A DNA stretch of 64,000 bases from Chitinophaga pinensis (GCA_945883825.1 CAMCYF010000002.1:55036-119035); one strand, 5' to 3'. Counted from the first letter of the stretch, positions 52,020 to 61,225 are shown. Notes: generated from the letters alone by a model not told the origin. A program made the numbers and translations.

Positions 52020-52044
52020 TTCAGAAAAAGTAAATTAGTAGCTC

Positions 52045-52698
52045 TTAGCGTTTGAACCAAGCCGTATATTTTGCAGTATTTATCGTTATCGATTCGTCTA
52101 ATAAAGTTTGAGGATTAATTCTCCAAACATTACAAGAAAACTCACACAAAAACAAAGAATAGTCGCCTGTGTTATCAGAATCTTGATCTAATATCGTGAA
52201 CTTTGCAAACTGACCAGGATCAGATTCACGGGAAATCCAAGAAACTCCATTATTATCTAAGTATTCAACTTGAACACCTACCATAGATGGCAAAGTTGAT
52301 GCAGAAGAATAATTTTTAAATGAAATAGGAGAATCTGAGTTATATGTATGAAAATTATTAAACATCGATAAAGTAGGCTCAATATTTGATGACACATCCC
52401 ATGTTAATGAACCAAAAGTTAAATTAATAGCTTGTTCAGAGTAAAAGGAAGACATTTCCGATTCAAAAATTTTGCGAGATAATTGTGGAGAAGGAAGATA
52501 AATAGAAGATGTATTTGTGTATGACTTGTAACCCTCAACATTTTGGGTCCATTCTACATCAGTTCCATTTATAATAGCCTCGAAGCTAGAATTTAAATCT
52601 ACAGTGGCAATAGGAGCAGGAATTACTTCGTGTTTTATACAGGAATTCATCATGAAACTTAAAAATATTGTTGCAACAAAACCTAAAAACAACTTCAT
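52045..52698 (-). CDS. Putative lipoprotein of unknown function
   Basis: A 217-residue protein with a lipoprotein signal (MKLFLGFVATIFLSFMMNSC; Cys20) and a beta-rich remainder (SFEAIINGTDVEWTQ; INLTFGSLTWDVSS; VQVEYLDNNGVSWIS). No family is recognised. I chose the ATG at 52698 instead of 52758: the inner start gives a proper lipobox signal, and a good promoter (TTTG, 20 nt, TAAATTTG) lies between the two starts. It stands alone between the amidotransferase-like gene and the DUF6495-like gene. Confidence 0.6.
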   Translation of the reverse strand: MKLFLGFVATIFLSFMMNSCIKHEVIPAPIATVDLNSSFEAIINGTDVEWTQNVEGYKSYTNTSSIYLPSPQLSRKIFESEMSSFYSEQAINLTFGSLTWDVSSNIEPTLSMFNNFHTYNSDSPISFKNYSSASTLPSMVGVQVEYLDNNGVSWISRESDPGQFAKFTILDQDSDNTGDYSLFLCEFSCNVWRINPQTLLDESITINTAKYTAWFKR

Positions 52699-52727
52699 AA
52701 TAAAAAGAGTTAAGTAAAATAATCTAT

Positions 52728-52759
52728 CAAATTTAATTCTATTAACGTTAAAAAACAAA
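52728..52759 (-). promoter_or_regulatory. Bacteroidota promoter (-33 TTTG and -7 TAAATTTG)
   Basis: On the minus strand TTTG (52759-52756) and TAAATTTG (52735-52728) are separated by 20 nt, which matches the described Bacteroidota consensus (TTTG, 19-21 nt, TAnnTTTG). The -7 element lies 29 nt upstream of the ATG at 52698. This is the best complete promoter match in the window. Confidence 0.6.
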
Positions 52760-52820
52760 AAAAAATGGCTTAAAGCAAAAATAATGATGATTTGCTACCT
52801 AAGAAATTTATCTTTCCCTT

Positions 52821-53279
52821 CTATTTTAATAAATTTTCTATTGCATGCCAAGAATCTTCTGTCCCAACGAAACAGCCTTTTAAAACAAGTTGATGAACTT
52901 CATCTTCCTTAAAATTGACAAGCTTTTTTTGTCCTTTATGAACTTTGAATTTCTCTGGATGTGTAAGAATTTCATCAATTTGTTTTGGTAATTCATATTC
53001 AGAGTTACTTACTTGAATGTGAATACTATTAATCCACTCTTTGTCTATTTTAAAAAACGACAAGATATCTTCCCCATAAAATTCAAGATAGCTTATTTTT
53101 CCATAGACCTTTAAAAGAACAGTATCGCTAAAAACTTCGACAAGCGCAGAGACTTTTTCTGGAGCTTCCTTGTTTAAACTGCGCCATTCTTCGTCGTGTA
53201 TATGATTAATTATAAGGAATTCCTTGAATTCTTTTTCCAAAGATGTTAACTCTTCAAAATTTAATTTTCGAAAACGCAC
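52821..53279 (-). CDS. DUF6495-like family protein
   Basis: A 152-residue soluble protein of unknown function with alternating charged helices: FRKLNFEELTSLEKEFKEFL, then EEWRSLNKEAPEKVSALVEV, YLEFYGEDILSFFK and a C-terminal VLKGCFVGTEDSWHAIENLL. I believe this is the small flavobacterial DUF6495 family, from memory. The start is a GTG at 53279, 7 bp after the gldH stop, as no in-frame ATG lies at the N-terminus. It follows gldH and ricT on the same strand and may be co-transcribed. Confidence 0.55.
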   Translation of the reverse strand: MRFRKLNFEELTSLEKEFKEFLIINHIHDEEWRSLNKEAPEKVSALVEVFSDTVLLKVYGKISYLEFYGEDILSFFKIDKEWINSIHIQVSNSEYELPKQIDEILTHPEKFKVHKGQKKLVNFKEDEVHQLVLKGCFVGTEDSWHAIENLLK

Positions 53280-53286
53280 GGATAGT

Positions 53287-53742
53287 TTATTTTACAAGCT
53301 TTACCTCAAAGGAGATATCCAAAACCTCATCAATTAATTTTTGAGTAATTCCTTGTTCTAATATAAATTTATATTTTCCACGAGATGGTACTTTTCTTCT
53401 TTTAAAAATTAAGGTATGTTGAACTATTGAGCCCGTTTTTTTTCCAATCCAAGATCCGTCGGGATAACACGTTTTTATCTCAAAAGGTTCCCGAACCGGA
53501 GAGCCGTTTGGAGGAGTCGAATTTAAAAAAATCCACAGATTATTATATTTGTATGAAGTAGTAGTTCTGAGTGTAACAATAAAATCATATAAGAGATTAG
53601 TGTCTTTTATATCAACAATAAATTTGGGTTTAACACTTCTTGACCAAGAATTATTTTTAAAAGAATATGATTTAGTGTAAAAAGGAGCGTCATTACACGA
53701 AAAAAGAGATACAAGTAATATACAAATGAAAAGACTACGCAT
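53287..53742 (-). CDS. gldH: Gliding motility lipoprotein GldH
   Basis: A 151-residue lipoprotein (MRSLFICILLVSLFSCND; Cys16) with the GldH pattern PFYTKSYSFKNNSWSRSVKP, FIVTLRTTTSYKYNNLWIFL and a beta-sandwich tail ending ISFEVKLVK. GldH is one of the Gld lipoproteins required for gliding in Flavobacterium; its precise job is unclear. I chose the ATG at 53742 because the longer frame (from 53847) lies mostly inside ricT and lacks a signal peptide. It overlaps the ricT stop by 8 bp. Confidence 0.78.
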   Translation of the reverse strand: MRSLFICILLVSLFSCNDAPFYTKSYSFKNNSWSRSVKPKFIVDIKDTNLLYDFIVTLRTTTSYKYNNLWIFLNSTPPNGSPVREPFEIKTCYPDGSWIGKKTGSIVQHTLIFKRRKVPSRGKYKFILEQGITQKLIDEVLDISFEVKLVK

Positions 53743-54922
53743 TATTTCCTTTTGAAGAATTATTTGGCTTGTTCTTATTTTGATTGCCCCTGTATTGTTT
53801 ATTCCTATTCTGATTAGAATTTGGATTTTTCTTGAAATTTTTCTCAAAGCGTGTCAAGCTATCTTGACCAACAACATTGGAATACCCCAACTCTACAATT
53901 TTCTCAATTTTAACAAATTCCAATAAATCCTTAGGCTTAACTCCCTCTTTGTTCATTTTTATAATTTCCTTAACTCTTTCTGGACTCAAAGCAATTAAAC
54001 CTGTTTCTCCGCGATATCCATACCACAATAAGCGTTTAAAAACATCTGTTTTAAAGTGAAATGCTTCACCTTTTTCTGTTTGTAATTTAGTTTCTGTTTT
54101 TGGAAATGATTTTATTGCATCTAAGTACATATCTAACTCGTAATTGAGGCAGCATTTTAATTTTCCACATTGTCCTGCTAATTTTTGAGGATTCAATGAT
54201 AATTGCTGATAACGAGCTGCCGAAGTAGAAACTGTTCGAAAATCGGTAAGCCATGAAGTGCAACACAATTCTCTTCCACACGAGCCAATTCCACCTAATC
54301 TAGCTGCTTCTTGCCGAGATCCAATCTGACGCATTTCAATACGCACTTTAAATTCGGAAGCCATGTCTTTTATTAATTGACGAAAATCAATTCTGCCTTC
54401 TGCAGTGTAGTAAAATGTTGCTTTACTTAAATCTCCTTGGTATTCTACATCAGAAATTTTCATTTGCATTTTTAAATTTAATGCAAGTGTTCGTGAGGTA
54501 TACATCAAATCTTTTTCCAAAGAACGTCCTTTAATCCACAAATCAATTTCTGTCTGATTAGCAATTCTTAGTATTTTTCTAATATCAAAAGGCTTCAAAG
54601 TTGGCTCCTTTTTTAAAACTTGAATTCTTGCTAGTTCTCCTACTACGGATACAACACCAATATCATATCCTGGAGAAGATTCAACAACTACAATATCGCC
54701 AGCATGCAAGCTTAAATTAGAAGTGTTTCTATGAAAGTTTTTTCTTGAGTTTTTAAACCTAACCTCTACAATATCATATGCTTGTTGACCGGCTGGTAAA
54801 GAAATGTTAGCAAGCCAGTCATATACTTCTAATTTATTGCATCCTCCACTACTACAATTACCATTGTTTTTACATCCTCTTGGAGTTCCACCAGTACTTG
54901 TACCACACGACTCACATCCCAT
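53735..54922 (-). CDS. ricT: PSP1 domain / RicT-like regulatory iron-sulfur protein
   Basis: A 395-residue PSP1-domain protein. The N-terminus is Cys-rich (MGCESCGTSTGGTPRGCKNN; CSSGGC), the core carries CGRELCCTSWLTDF and CGKLKCCLNYEL, paired-cysteine motifs that ligate iron-sulfur clusters in Bacillus RicT, and there is a basic Asn-rich tail. In Bacillus RicT joins RicA/F to regulate RNA processing and development, and those partners are not visible here. It lies between holB (56 bp upstream gap) and gldH (8-bp overlap), a grouping I recall from other Bacteroidota. Confidence 0.85.
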   Translation of the reverse strand: MGCESCGTSTGGTPRGCKNNGNCSSGGCNKLEVYDWLANISLPAGQQAYDIVEVRFKNSRKNFHRNTSNLSLHAGDIVVVESSPGYDIGVVSVVGELARIQVLKKEPTLKPFDIRKILRIANQTEIDLWIKGRSLEKDLMYTSRTLALNLKMQMKISDVEYQGDLSKATFYYTAEGRIDFRQLIKDMASEFKVRIEMRQIGSRQEAARLGGIGSCGRELCCTSWLTDFRTVSTSAARYQQLSLNPQKLAGQCGKLKCCLNYELDMYLDAIKSFPKTETKLQTEKGEAFHFKTDVFKRLLWYGYRGETGLIALSPERVKEIIKMNKEGVKPKDLLEFVKIEKIVELGYSNVVGQDSLTRFEKNFKKNPNSNQNRNKQYRGNQNKNKPNNSSKGNNA

Positions 54923-54978
54923 TTTTTGAAATAATTTAAGTGTAAAGTTACAAAAAATTCATACAGAAAATTGAACTG

Positions 54979-56109
54979 TTACGCCTGATGAATAAATCGC
55001 ATAACCTGAAAACAAAGTTGCGTAAATAAAATTTTCGAATTGGCATTTCTTTCTAAATGATAGTAAGCATCATCGAAAGTGCTTATAAATTCTCGGATAT
55101 TATTACCCGAAATAAAGGGTGCAAATTTTACAAGAAATTCCTCTTCTTCTTTAGATACTCTCATCAAGCTCTCGCCAATATAATTACTGATATTACTTTG
55201 ACGAAACATATGAAGCGCATAAATTAGAAAAAGTTTTTGCGTCTCTTTCCCTTCTACACTTATTTTTTCCGCCCAATCCATCATTGCGATTACATCTTTT
55301 TTATAACATACGCGCATCAGAACCATAAATAAATCAACATAAATAGATTGATTTACTGAAGCTTCCATAAATTCTTTTGCAAGCAATAAATTGCCCTCTG
55401 CAAATGATGCAATAGAATCTGCTTGAACTGAAGTCAATTGATTTTTTTCTTGCAAGTATAAACTCAATAATGCTAACTCAATTTTTGGAATACGAATTTT
55501 CTGTGTGCGCGATTGAATTGTGAGCAGTAAATTATCTGGCTTATCTGAAACCAATAAAAATAAAGTCTGTGCTGGTGGCTCCTCTAAAATTTTTAGAAGT
55601 TTGTTAGAACAAGCCGTATTCATTTCTTCAGGATTCCAAATCAGCATGATTTTGTAACTGCCTTCAAAAGATTTTAAACTTAATTTTCTAAGAATTTCTT
55701 TACTTTCATCGACTCGAATTACTGTTTTGCGTTCCTTTACATCTATTTTTTTTGTCCAATCTACTAAATTAAAATAGGGATTCTCTCTTATTTGTTCACG
55801 CCAATCGGAAATAAAATCATCGGAAATTGATGGTTTATTTGAATTTTCATTCGGCACAATTGGAAATGCAAAATGCAAATCTGGGTGCTGAAGTTTTTCT
55901 ACTTTTTTACAGGAGGCACATTCTCCGCAACTATCATCTGTTTGTTTTTGCTCGCAGAATAAAAATTGAATATATGCCAAAGCAAGAGGTAGTGTGCCAA
56001 AACCAGCTTGTCCACTAAACAATTGTGCATGACTAATTTTATCGGCTAATACTGCGCGAATAAGGTCACTTTTTAGTTTTTGCTGCCCAATTACTTCTTT
56101 AAATCTCAC
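54979..56109 (-). CDS. holB: DNA polymerase III subunit delta'
   Basis: A 376-residue clamp-loader subunit. It starts MRFKEVIGQQKLKSDLIRAV, has a Cys4 zinc site (CEQKQTDDSCGECASCKKV), KIMLIWNPEEMNTACSNKLL for the Walker B-like region, and LLKILEEPPAQTLFLLVS with the SRC-like QSRTQ segment. The P-loop position reads GQAGFGTLPLA, lacking the GKT lysine, as expected for the non-ATPase delta' subunit. I chose the GTG at 56109 since the first possible start (TTG at 56115) overlaps a TAATTTTG promoter-like motif and homologues begin at RFKEVIGQ. It lies 73 bp downstream of rsmI. Confidence 0.88.
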   Translation of the reverse strand: MRFKEVIGQQKLKSDLIRAVLADKISHAQLFSGQAGFGTLPLALAYIQFLFCEQKQTDDSCGECASCKKVEKLQHPDLHFAFPIVPNENSNKPSISDDFISDWREQIRENPYFNLVDWTKKIDVKERKTVIRVDESKEILRKLSLKSFEGSYKIMLIWNPEEMNTACSNKLLKILEEPPAQTLFLLVSDKPDNLLLTIQSRTQKIRIPKIELALLSLYLQEKNQLTSVQADSIASFAEGNLLLAKEFMEASVNQSIYVDLFMVLMRVCYKKDVIAMMDWAEKISVEGKETQKLFLIYALHMFRQSNISNYIGESLMRVSKEEEEFLVKFAPFISGNNIREFISTFDDAYYHLERNANSKILFTQLCFQVMRFIHQA

Positions 56110-56182
56110 AGTCAAAATTAAGGGTAATTTACCGAAGTGAGAGATAAAATAAAATTGATGATTAAAAAAAATTTGATGTTTT

Positions 56183-56854
56183 TTACTCTACACCATGAAC
56201 TAAAAGTACAATTTCGCCTCTTGGGGCTGTTTCCTTGAAATATGCAATTTGTTCAGACAAAGTTCCTCTATGATATGTTTCAAACATTTTTGATAATTCG
56301 CGAACCACACAAATTTGACGTGATTCAGAAAAAAAAGGAAGCATTTGTTCCAAAGTTTTTAGTAATCTATGAGGAGATTCATAAAAAATAATAGTTCTTT
56401 CTTCCGTGCTCAATTCTTTTAATCTTGTTTGACGGCCTTTTTTATGTGGGAGAAATCCTTCAAAAATAAATTTATCGCAGGGAAAACCACTCCCAACAAT
56501 TGCTGGAATTAAAGCGCTCGGACCTGGCAAGCATTCAATTGAAATATTTTTTTGAAGACAAGCCCTAACCAATAAAAAACCAGGGTCAGAAATTGCTGGA
56601 GTTCCTGCATCTGAAACTAAAACCGCGAGCTCAGATTCTTCAACAATTTGAACGCTTTTTTCCAAAAATCGATGCTCATTGTGCGCATGAAATGAAATTA
56701 CTTTTTGCTGAATACCCAAGTGCTTGAGTAATTTTTGAGTAACTCTCGTATCTTCCGCAAAAATAATATCTGCCTCCTTTAAGTACCGAATAGCACGAAG
56801 TGTAATATCTTCTAAATTTCCGATAGGAGTTGGGACCAATGCTAATTTTGCCAT
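56183..56854 (-). CDS. rsmI: 16S rRNA (cytidine(1402)-2'-O)-methyltransferase
   Basis: RsmI methylates the 2'-hydroxyl of C1402 in 16S rRNA near the P site using S-adenosylmethionine. The 223-residue tetrapyrrole-methylase-fold protein shows LVPTPIGNLEDITLRAIRYL, FAEDTRVTQKLLKHLGI, SDAGTPAISDPGFLLVRACL and GFLPHKKGRQTRLKEL. This is the short Bacteroidota-type version without the extra C-terminal domain of E. coli. The gene follows radA by 25 bp on the minus strand. Confidence 0.93.
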   Translation of the reverse strand: MAKLALVPTPIGNLEDITLRAIRYLKEADIIFAEDTRVTQKLLKHLGIQQKVISFHAHNEHRFLEKSVQIVEESELAVLVSDAGTPAISDPGFLLVRACLQKNISIECLPGPSALIPAIVGSGFPCDKFIFEGFLPHKKGRQTRLKELSTEERTIIFYESPHRLLKTLEQMLPFFSESRQICVVRELSKMFETYHRGTLSEQIAYFKETAPRGEIVLLVHGVE

Positions 56855-56879
56855 TATTACTTATTAAACAAGGTTTATA

Positions 56880-58238
56880 TTAAGAAAAAACATTTCGGAC
56901 AACATCTTCTATTTTTGAGCATAAAACGATTTCGATTTTGTGTTTTTTGGAATTAATATCCTTGTTGTACTTAGATACAATGATTTTATCATAACCCAAC
57001 TTATCTGCCTCACTAATTCGTTGTTCCAAGCGATTTACTGGTCGCACCTCACCAGATAGACCAATCTCTGCCGCAAAAGTTGTTGTTTTAGGAATTGGTA
57101 AATCTGCATTGGAAGAAAGTACAGCCATTGCAACTGCTAAATCAATTGCAGGATCATCTACCTTTATTCCGCCTGCTATGTTTAAAAAAACGTCCTTTGC
57201 GCCAAGTTTAAAGCCACATCTTTTTTCCAAAACAGCAAGTAACATATTTAATCTTTTAGAATCAAAACCCGTTGATGATCGCTGCGGAGTTCCATATGCT
57301 GCAGTAGAAACTAATGCTTGAACTTCCACTAAAAGAGGACGCATTCCTTCGATAGATGACGCGATTGAAACGCCACTTAGCGCATGATCATTATTTGTTA
57401 CCAATATTTCAGAGGGATTCTCCACTGGGCGAAGTCCAGATCCATACATTTCGTAAATCCCAAGTTCATTTGTCGATCCAAAACGATTTTTAATAGCCCG
57501 AAGCAAGCGATAAATATGATTTCTATCTCCCTCAAACTGCAAAACAGTATCCACCATGTGTTCCAATACTTTTGGACCTGCAATAGCACCATCTTTTGTT
57601 ATATGTCCAATCAAAAAAACAGGGGTTCCAGTTTGCTTTGCGTAACGAAGTAGCTGAGCAGTACATTCCCTAACTTGGGAAATACTTCCCGGTGAACTTT
57701 CGATGTTTCCAGAAAAAAGTGTCTGAATAGAATCTATTACAACTAAATCAGGTCGAATATCTGTTGCATAAGTTAAGATGCTATTCAAATTTGTTTCTGT
57801 TAATAAATAACAACGTTCATTTTTAAGTCCCAAGCGATCTGCACGCATTCGAATTTGTCGATCACTTTCTTCTCCAGACACATAAAGAACTTTTAAAGAT
57901 TCCGTAATTGCAAGCTGCAACAATAAAGTTGATTTTCCAATTCCAGGGTCGCCTCCCAATAAAACAATTGATCCAGGAACAATTCCGCCACCCAAAACAG
58001 TATTTAATTCAGAATCTTGGATTACAATTCTTTCTTCTTTTTCTTGAATCACCTCTTGTATTAAAAGTGGTTTTGCGGATTTTATATCTGAAGAAAAAGG
58101 AAGTGATTGTTTTGGTGATTTTTCAATAATTTCCTCTATAAATGTATTCCATTCTTGACAAGAAGGACATTTTCCAAGCCATTTTGGCGCTTCGTTACCA
58201 CAATTCTGACAAAAGAATGCTGATTTAGTTTTTGACAT
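56880..58238 (-). CDS. radA: DNA repair protein RadA (Sms)
   Basis: A 452-residue recombination protein. It has an N-terminal zinc finger (CQNCGNEAPKWLGKCPSC), a RecA-like ATPase with Walker A GGDPGIGKSTLLLQLA at about residues 93-108, the RadA-specific KNRFGSTNELGIYEM motif and a C-terminal Lon protease-like domain (about 290-450; AVLEKRCGFKLGAKDVFLNI and GEVRPVNRLEQRISEA). RadA is a DnaB-type branch-migration helicase that processes recombination intermediates. Its length matches the family. It precedes rsmI with a 25-bp gap. Confidence 0.95.
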   Translation of the reverse strand: MSKTKSAFFCQNCGNEAPKWLGKCPSCQEWNTFIEEIIEKSPKQSLPFSSDIKSAKPLLIQEVIQEKEERIVIQDSELNTVLGGGIVPGSIVLLGGDPGIGKSTLLLQLAITESLKVLYVSGEESDRQIRMRADRLGLKNERCYLLTETNLNSILTYATDIRPDLVVIDSIQTLFSGNIESSPGSISQVRECTAQLLRYAKQTGTPVFLIGHITKDGAIAGPKVLEHMVDTVLQFEGDRNHIYRLLRAIKNRFGSTNELGIYEMYGSGLRPVENPSEILVTNNDHALSGVSIASSIEGMRPLLVEVQALVSTAAYGTPQRSSTGFDSKRLNMLLAVLEKRCGFKLGAKDVFLNIAGGIKVDDPAIDLAVAMAVLSSNADLPIPKTTTFAAEIGLSGEVRPVNRLEQRISEADKLGYDKIIVSKYNKDINSKKHKIEIVLCSKIEDVVRNVFS

Positions 58239-58267
58239 TATAACATTTAAAATAAAAAAAATTTATG

Positions 58268-60409
58268 TTATTCCTTTACAACTTGTCTTACAACAGTATT
58301 TGTAGCAGAACTTATTTTAATGTAATATAAGCCAGATGCAAATGAGGAAAGATTTAATTTAAGTAGCGCATTTTCATGCACATCAATGGTTTGAATTAAC
58401 TTTCCTGTAATATCAACAAGAGAAATAGATTGTATTTCTTCGTTTGCAGAGCTCAAATCTATATTCAAAATATCAGAACTAGGATTCGGATAGAATGTAA
58501 TAGCTGATAATTCATTTTCAAGTAAACTAGCACCAGAAGTAGTAATATTTACAGTATAATCCTCAACTTCTCCATAAGTACTTTGGCCGCAAGGAACTAT
58601 TGCTCCATCTGTAGAATAAGAAATCCGAACACGCATTCTTACTGCAGAAGAAACTGCAGTAGTTGGAACAGTAAATGTAAAGACATTGCTCCAGCCAGTC
58701 CCTACAAGCACATATCCAACTTGTTCTCCAGCATCTGAAAAGTCTGAATCATTATTGTAGTCAATCCAAACTGCTATTTCATCATCTGTAAAAGCACTCC
58801 CAGTTTGGCTAAGAAGATCTGGGGTAACTGTAATTGAATACTGATTTCCTTTAATCAGATTTGTGGATGTACTGAGATAATTTCCATAACCACCAACAGA
58901 ACAGGCAGAAGTATTGTTGATGGTATTAAGTTGAACCGTATTAATATATTCATCACACGTTGTAGAAGAAGCAGAACATGGACTAGTAAAAGATGAGCAT
59001 GGATTGGCAGATCCAGCTAAAGTTAATACACCACTATTTGTTGGATCAAGCCAAGGTTTCAATCTAAGGTTATTTGCTGTACCATTTGATGTCCAGTGGT
59101 AAGACATTTTACCATAATAATCTTGAGAAGTCGGACTATTGCAAGTTGAGCTTCCACCTGTTAAAGTTCCAATTATATAACCTTGGCTATTATTAAAGAG
59201 TGGTGAACCTGAAGACCCTCCTTCTGTAACTCCATGTCCATTTGAATTTGATGTCCAACTCTGTCGCCAATGAGATGATAACCCGTTACCATTCCAACCT
59301 GCAGAAATTGTAGATCCTGAGAAAGTTGATATTTTTTTAATGTCTCCTGCAGGATGATGTATCCCGACACCGCCTGTTGTAGCTGTGGTATTTGCATTCC
59401 AGCCATTCCAGTAAGCAGAAAAATTTGCAGATTTCAAATTATTAATAATAGTTGCTTCATTTGTGGAGGAGCCCAATTTAACAAGTAAAAAATCTGAACC
59501 AGAATCTCCTCCGTTATCTCCGGAATCAGCAATTCTTAGACATCCAGTAATAAAATAATCATCTAAAGTGCCTGCTGTTGAAGGATTGGTACAGGATGGC
59601 GCCTCATACTTAAAATAAAACTTCCATTGTGTCATATTTGCAGCTGTTGCACCAACACCACAATGCAATGCAGTTAGAAAATAAGGCTTACAATCCTGAC
59701 TCGTATTATTAATTAATGAACCTGTGCAATAACCTGCAGAGTTTCCTTCAACGACATAAATTCTAGCTACTCCTTTTTTTTCATCTTGCCATAAATCACC
59801 TACTGGAGAACAATTTACATTAATTTCACAGGGATCTGACTCATTAATTTTTTGAAAATTTGTATTGCCTGTAGCACGATAATTATACATTACACGGTCT
59901 AAAAAAAGTTCTGAACTTTGCGTGTATTTTGGTTCAATTAAGGTAAGTAGTAGCTCATCTCCAAAACAAAGCGCTGCATGCTGCCGAAAATGAGACTCTA
60001 CATCATCTGAAGTTAATGGATTATGAACTAATTTACCTTTTAGATCTGTAATTACTAAAGTAGACTCTCCATAAAGTTTAAATGTTTCAAATAAAAAACT
60101 CAAAGCTTCTGCACCAGACGACTTAACAACTAATTGCCATTTGCGGTCTCCATTGGGCAATGTTGTCCAAATGCCAGAATTTAATGGTGTAATATTTACA
60201 ATTGAAGCAAGCCCAATTCGGTAAAGCAAGCCAAATTTGTCCCGTTGTATATCCTCCAAGTGAAGCGCTTCTAAATCAGGGGCGGCAATCATTTTTACAG
60301 GTACATTGTTATCAAGGACGAATTTTTGTCGGAGCACAAAATCATTTTGAGCAGTAGAAGAAATAGCAAAAAAGAATAAAATTGCAAAGGAGAGTAGTAA
60401 TTTCTTCAT
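58268..60409 (-). CDS. Secreted trypsin-like (lysyl endopeptidase-type) protease with GEVED and T9SS type A sorting domains
   Basis: A 713-residue secreted serine protease. It has a signal peptide (MKKLLLSFAILFFFAISSTA), a pro-region, then a chymotrypsin-fold domain with His249 in FLTALHCGVG, Asp306 in SGSDFLLVKL and Ser400 in EGGSSGSPLFNN (triad complete). The layout is that of lysyl endopeptidases (S1, Lys-C type). Then comes a GEVED-type beta-sandwich (EIAVWIDYNNDSDFSDAGEQ; YGEVEDYTVNI) and a C-terminal T9SS sorting domain (ITFYPNPSSDILNIDLS; SGLYYIKISSATN). It should be exported through SprA and cleave extracellular protein. It is divergent from the response regulator gene, sharing a 45-bp gap. 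Confidence 0.87.
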   Translation of the reverse strand: MKKLLLSFAILFFFAISSTAQNDFVLRQKFVLDNNVPVKMIAAPDLEALHLEDIQRDKFGLLYRIGLASIVNITPLNSGIWTTLPNGDRKWQLVVKSSGAEALSFLFETFKLYGESTLVITDLKGKLVHNPLTSDDVESHFRQHAALCFGDELLLTLIEPKYTQSSELFLDRVMYNYRATGNTNFQKINESDPCEINVNCSPVGDLWQDEKKGVARIYVVEGNSAGYCTGSLINNTSQDCKPYFLTALHCGVGATAANMTQWKFYFKYEAPSCTNPSTAGTLDDYFITGCLRIADSGDNGGDSGSDFLLVKLGSSTNEATIINNLKSANFSAYWNGWNANTTATTGGVGIHHPAGDIKKISTFSGSTISAGWNGNGLSSHWRQSWTSNSNGHGVTEGGSSGSPLFNNSQGYIIGTLTGGSSTCNSPTSQDYYGKMSYHWTSNGTANNLRLKPWLDPTNSGVLTLAGSANPCSSFTSPCSASSTTCDEYINTVQLNTINNTSACSVGGYGNYLSTSTNLIKGNQYSITVTPDLLSQTGSAFTDDEIAVWIDYNNDSDFSDAGEQVGYVLVGTGWSNVFTFTVPTTAVSSAVRMRVRISYSTDGAIVPCGQSTYGEVEDYTVNITTSGASLLENELSAITFYPNPSSDILNIDLSSANEEIQSISLVDITGKLIQTIDVHENALLKLNLSSFASGLYYIKISSATNTVVRQVVKE

Positions 60410-60454
60410 AGTTTGAAAGCTTTTAGTAATTTCACTTTTATAAAGATAAATAAA

Positions 60455-61153
60455 GTGAATAGATTAACAAGAAAAATTACCATATGTTTAGTTGAAGACG
60501 AGCAGAGCTTGATAGAAATGATTCAATTTAATTTAGAATTAGATGGTTATGATATTTTCGCCATTCGTGATGGTGGCTTAGCAAAAGAACATTTTGAATT
60601 AAAAATAGACTACGATTTATTTATTTTAGATGTAATGCTCCCTCGAATTAGCGGTTTAGATTTGTGTAAAATTATTCGAGAGAAAAGTCAAGCTCCTATT
60701 TTATTTTTATCTGCAAAAGGAACTACACAAGACAGAATCGAAGGATTAAAAATTGGCGCAAACGATTATTTACCTAAGCCCTTTGATTTGGAGGAACTCA
60801 TTCTGAAAGTCAAAATTCTCACAAAAAAAGAAGGGGAACAAAAAGATTTTTTACTACAAGTTGGGGAATTAGTAGTTGATTTCAACACTTTTGAGGTTCG
60901 AACACCAGAGGATAAAATTGTGCACCTATTTTCTAAACGAGAAATTGGGCTACTTAAATTATTTCATGAGAAAGAAGGAAAAGTAGTTTCCAGAGATGAA
61001 ATATTAGACCGAGTTTGGGGAAAAGATTCCTATCCAACTGCTCGCACAATTGATAATTATATTTTAGTCTTTCGAAAAATATTTGAAAAAAATGCTCGAA
61101 AACCCCAATTTTTTCATTCGATAAGAAGTGTTGGGTATAAATTTACAAAGTGA
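60455..61153 (+). CDS. OmpR-family response regulator transcription factor
   Basis: A 232-residue two-component response regulator. The receiver domain has the phosphoacceptor Asp59 in DLFILDVMLPRISG, acidic pocket LVEDEQSLIEMI, and the conserved Lys in NDYLPKPFDLEELI. The C-terminal OmpR/PhoB winged helix follows (LFSKREIGLLKLFHEKEGKV; DEILDRVWGKDSYP; TIDNYILVFRKIFE). No ATG is available; I chose the GTG at 60455, since the TTG at 60413 would leave a 3-bp gap to the divergent protease start and add an unconserved extension. No sensor kinase is encoded next to it, so its partner is elsewhere. Confidence 0.85.
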   Translation: MNRLTRKITICLVEDEQSLIEMIQFNLELDGYDIFAIRDGGLAKEHFELKIDYDLFILDVMLPRISGLDLCKIIREKSQAPILFLSAKGTTQDRIEGLKIGANDYLPKPFDLEELILKVKILTKKEGEQKDFLLQVGELVVDFNTFEVRTPEDKIVHLFSKREIGLLKLFHEKEGKVVSRDEILDRVWGKDSYPTARTIDNYILVFRKIFEKNARKPQFFHSIRSVGYKFTK

Positions 61154-61225
61154 TTCCTTCTTAGTTTAAGAATAAGATAAGCACTACTTTTTATAATATT
61201 AATAAAGGCAACTTAATGATTCTTA

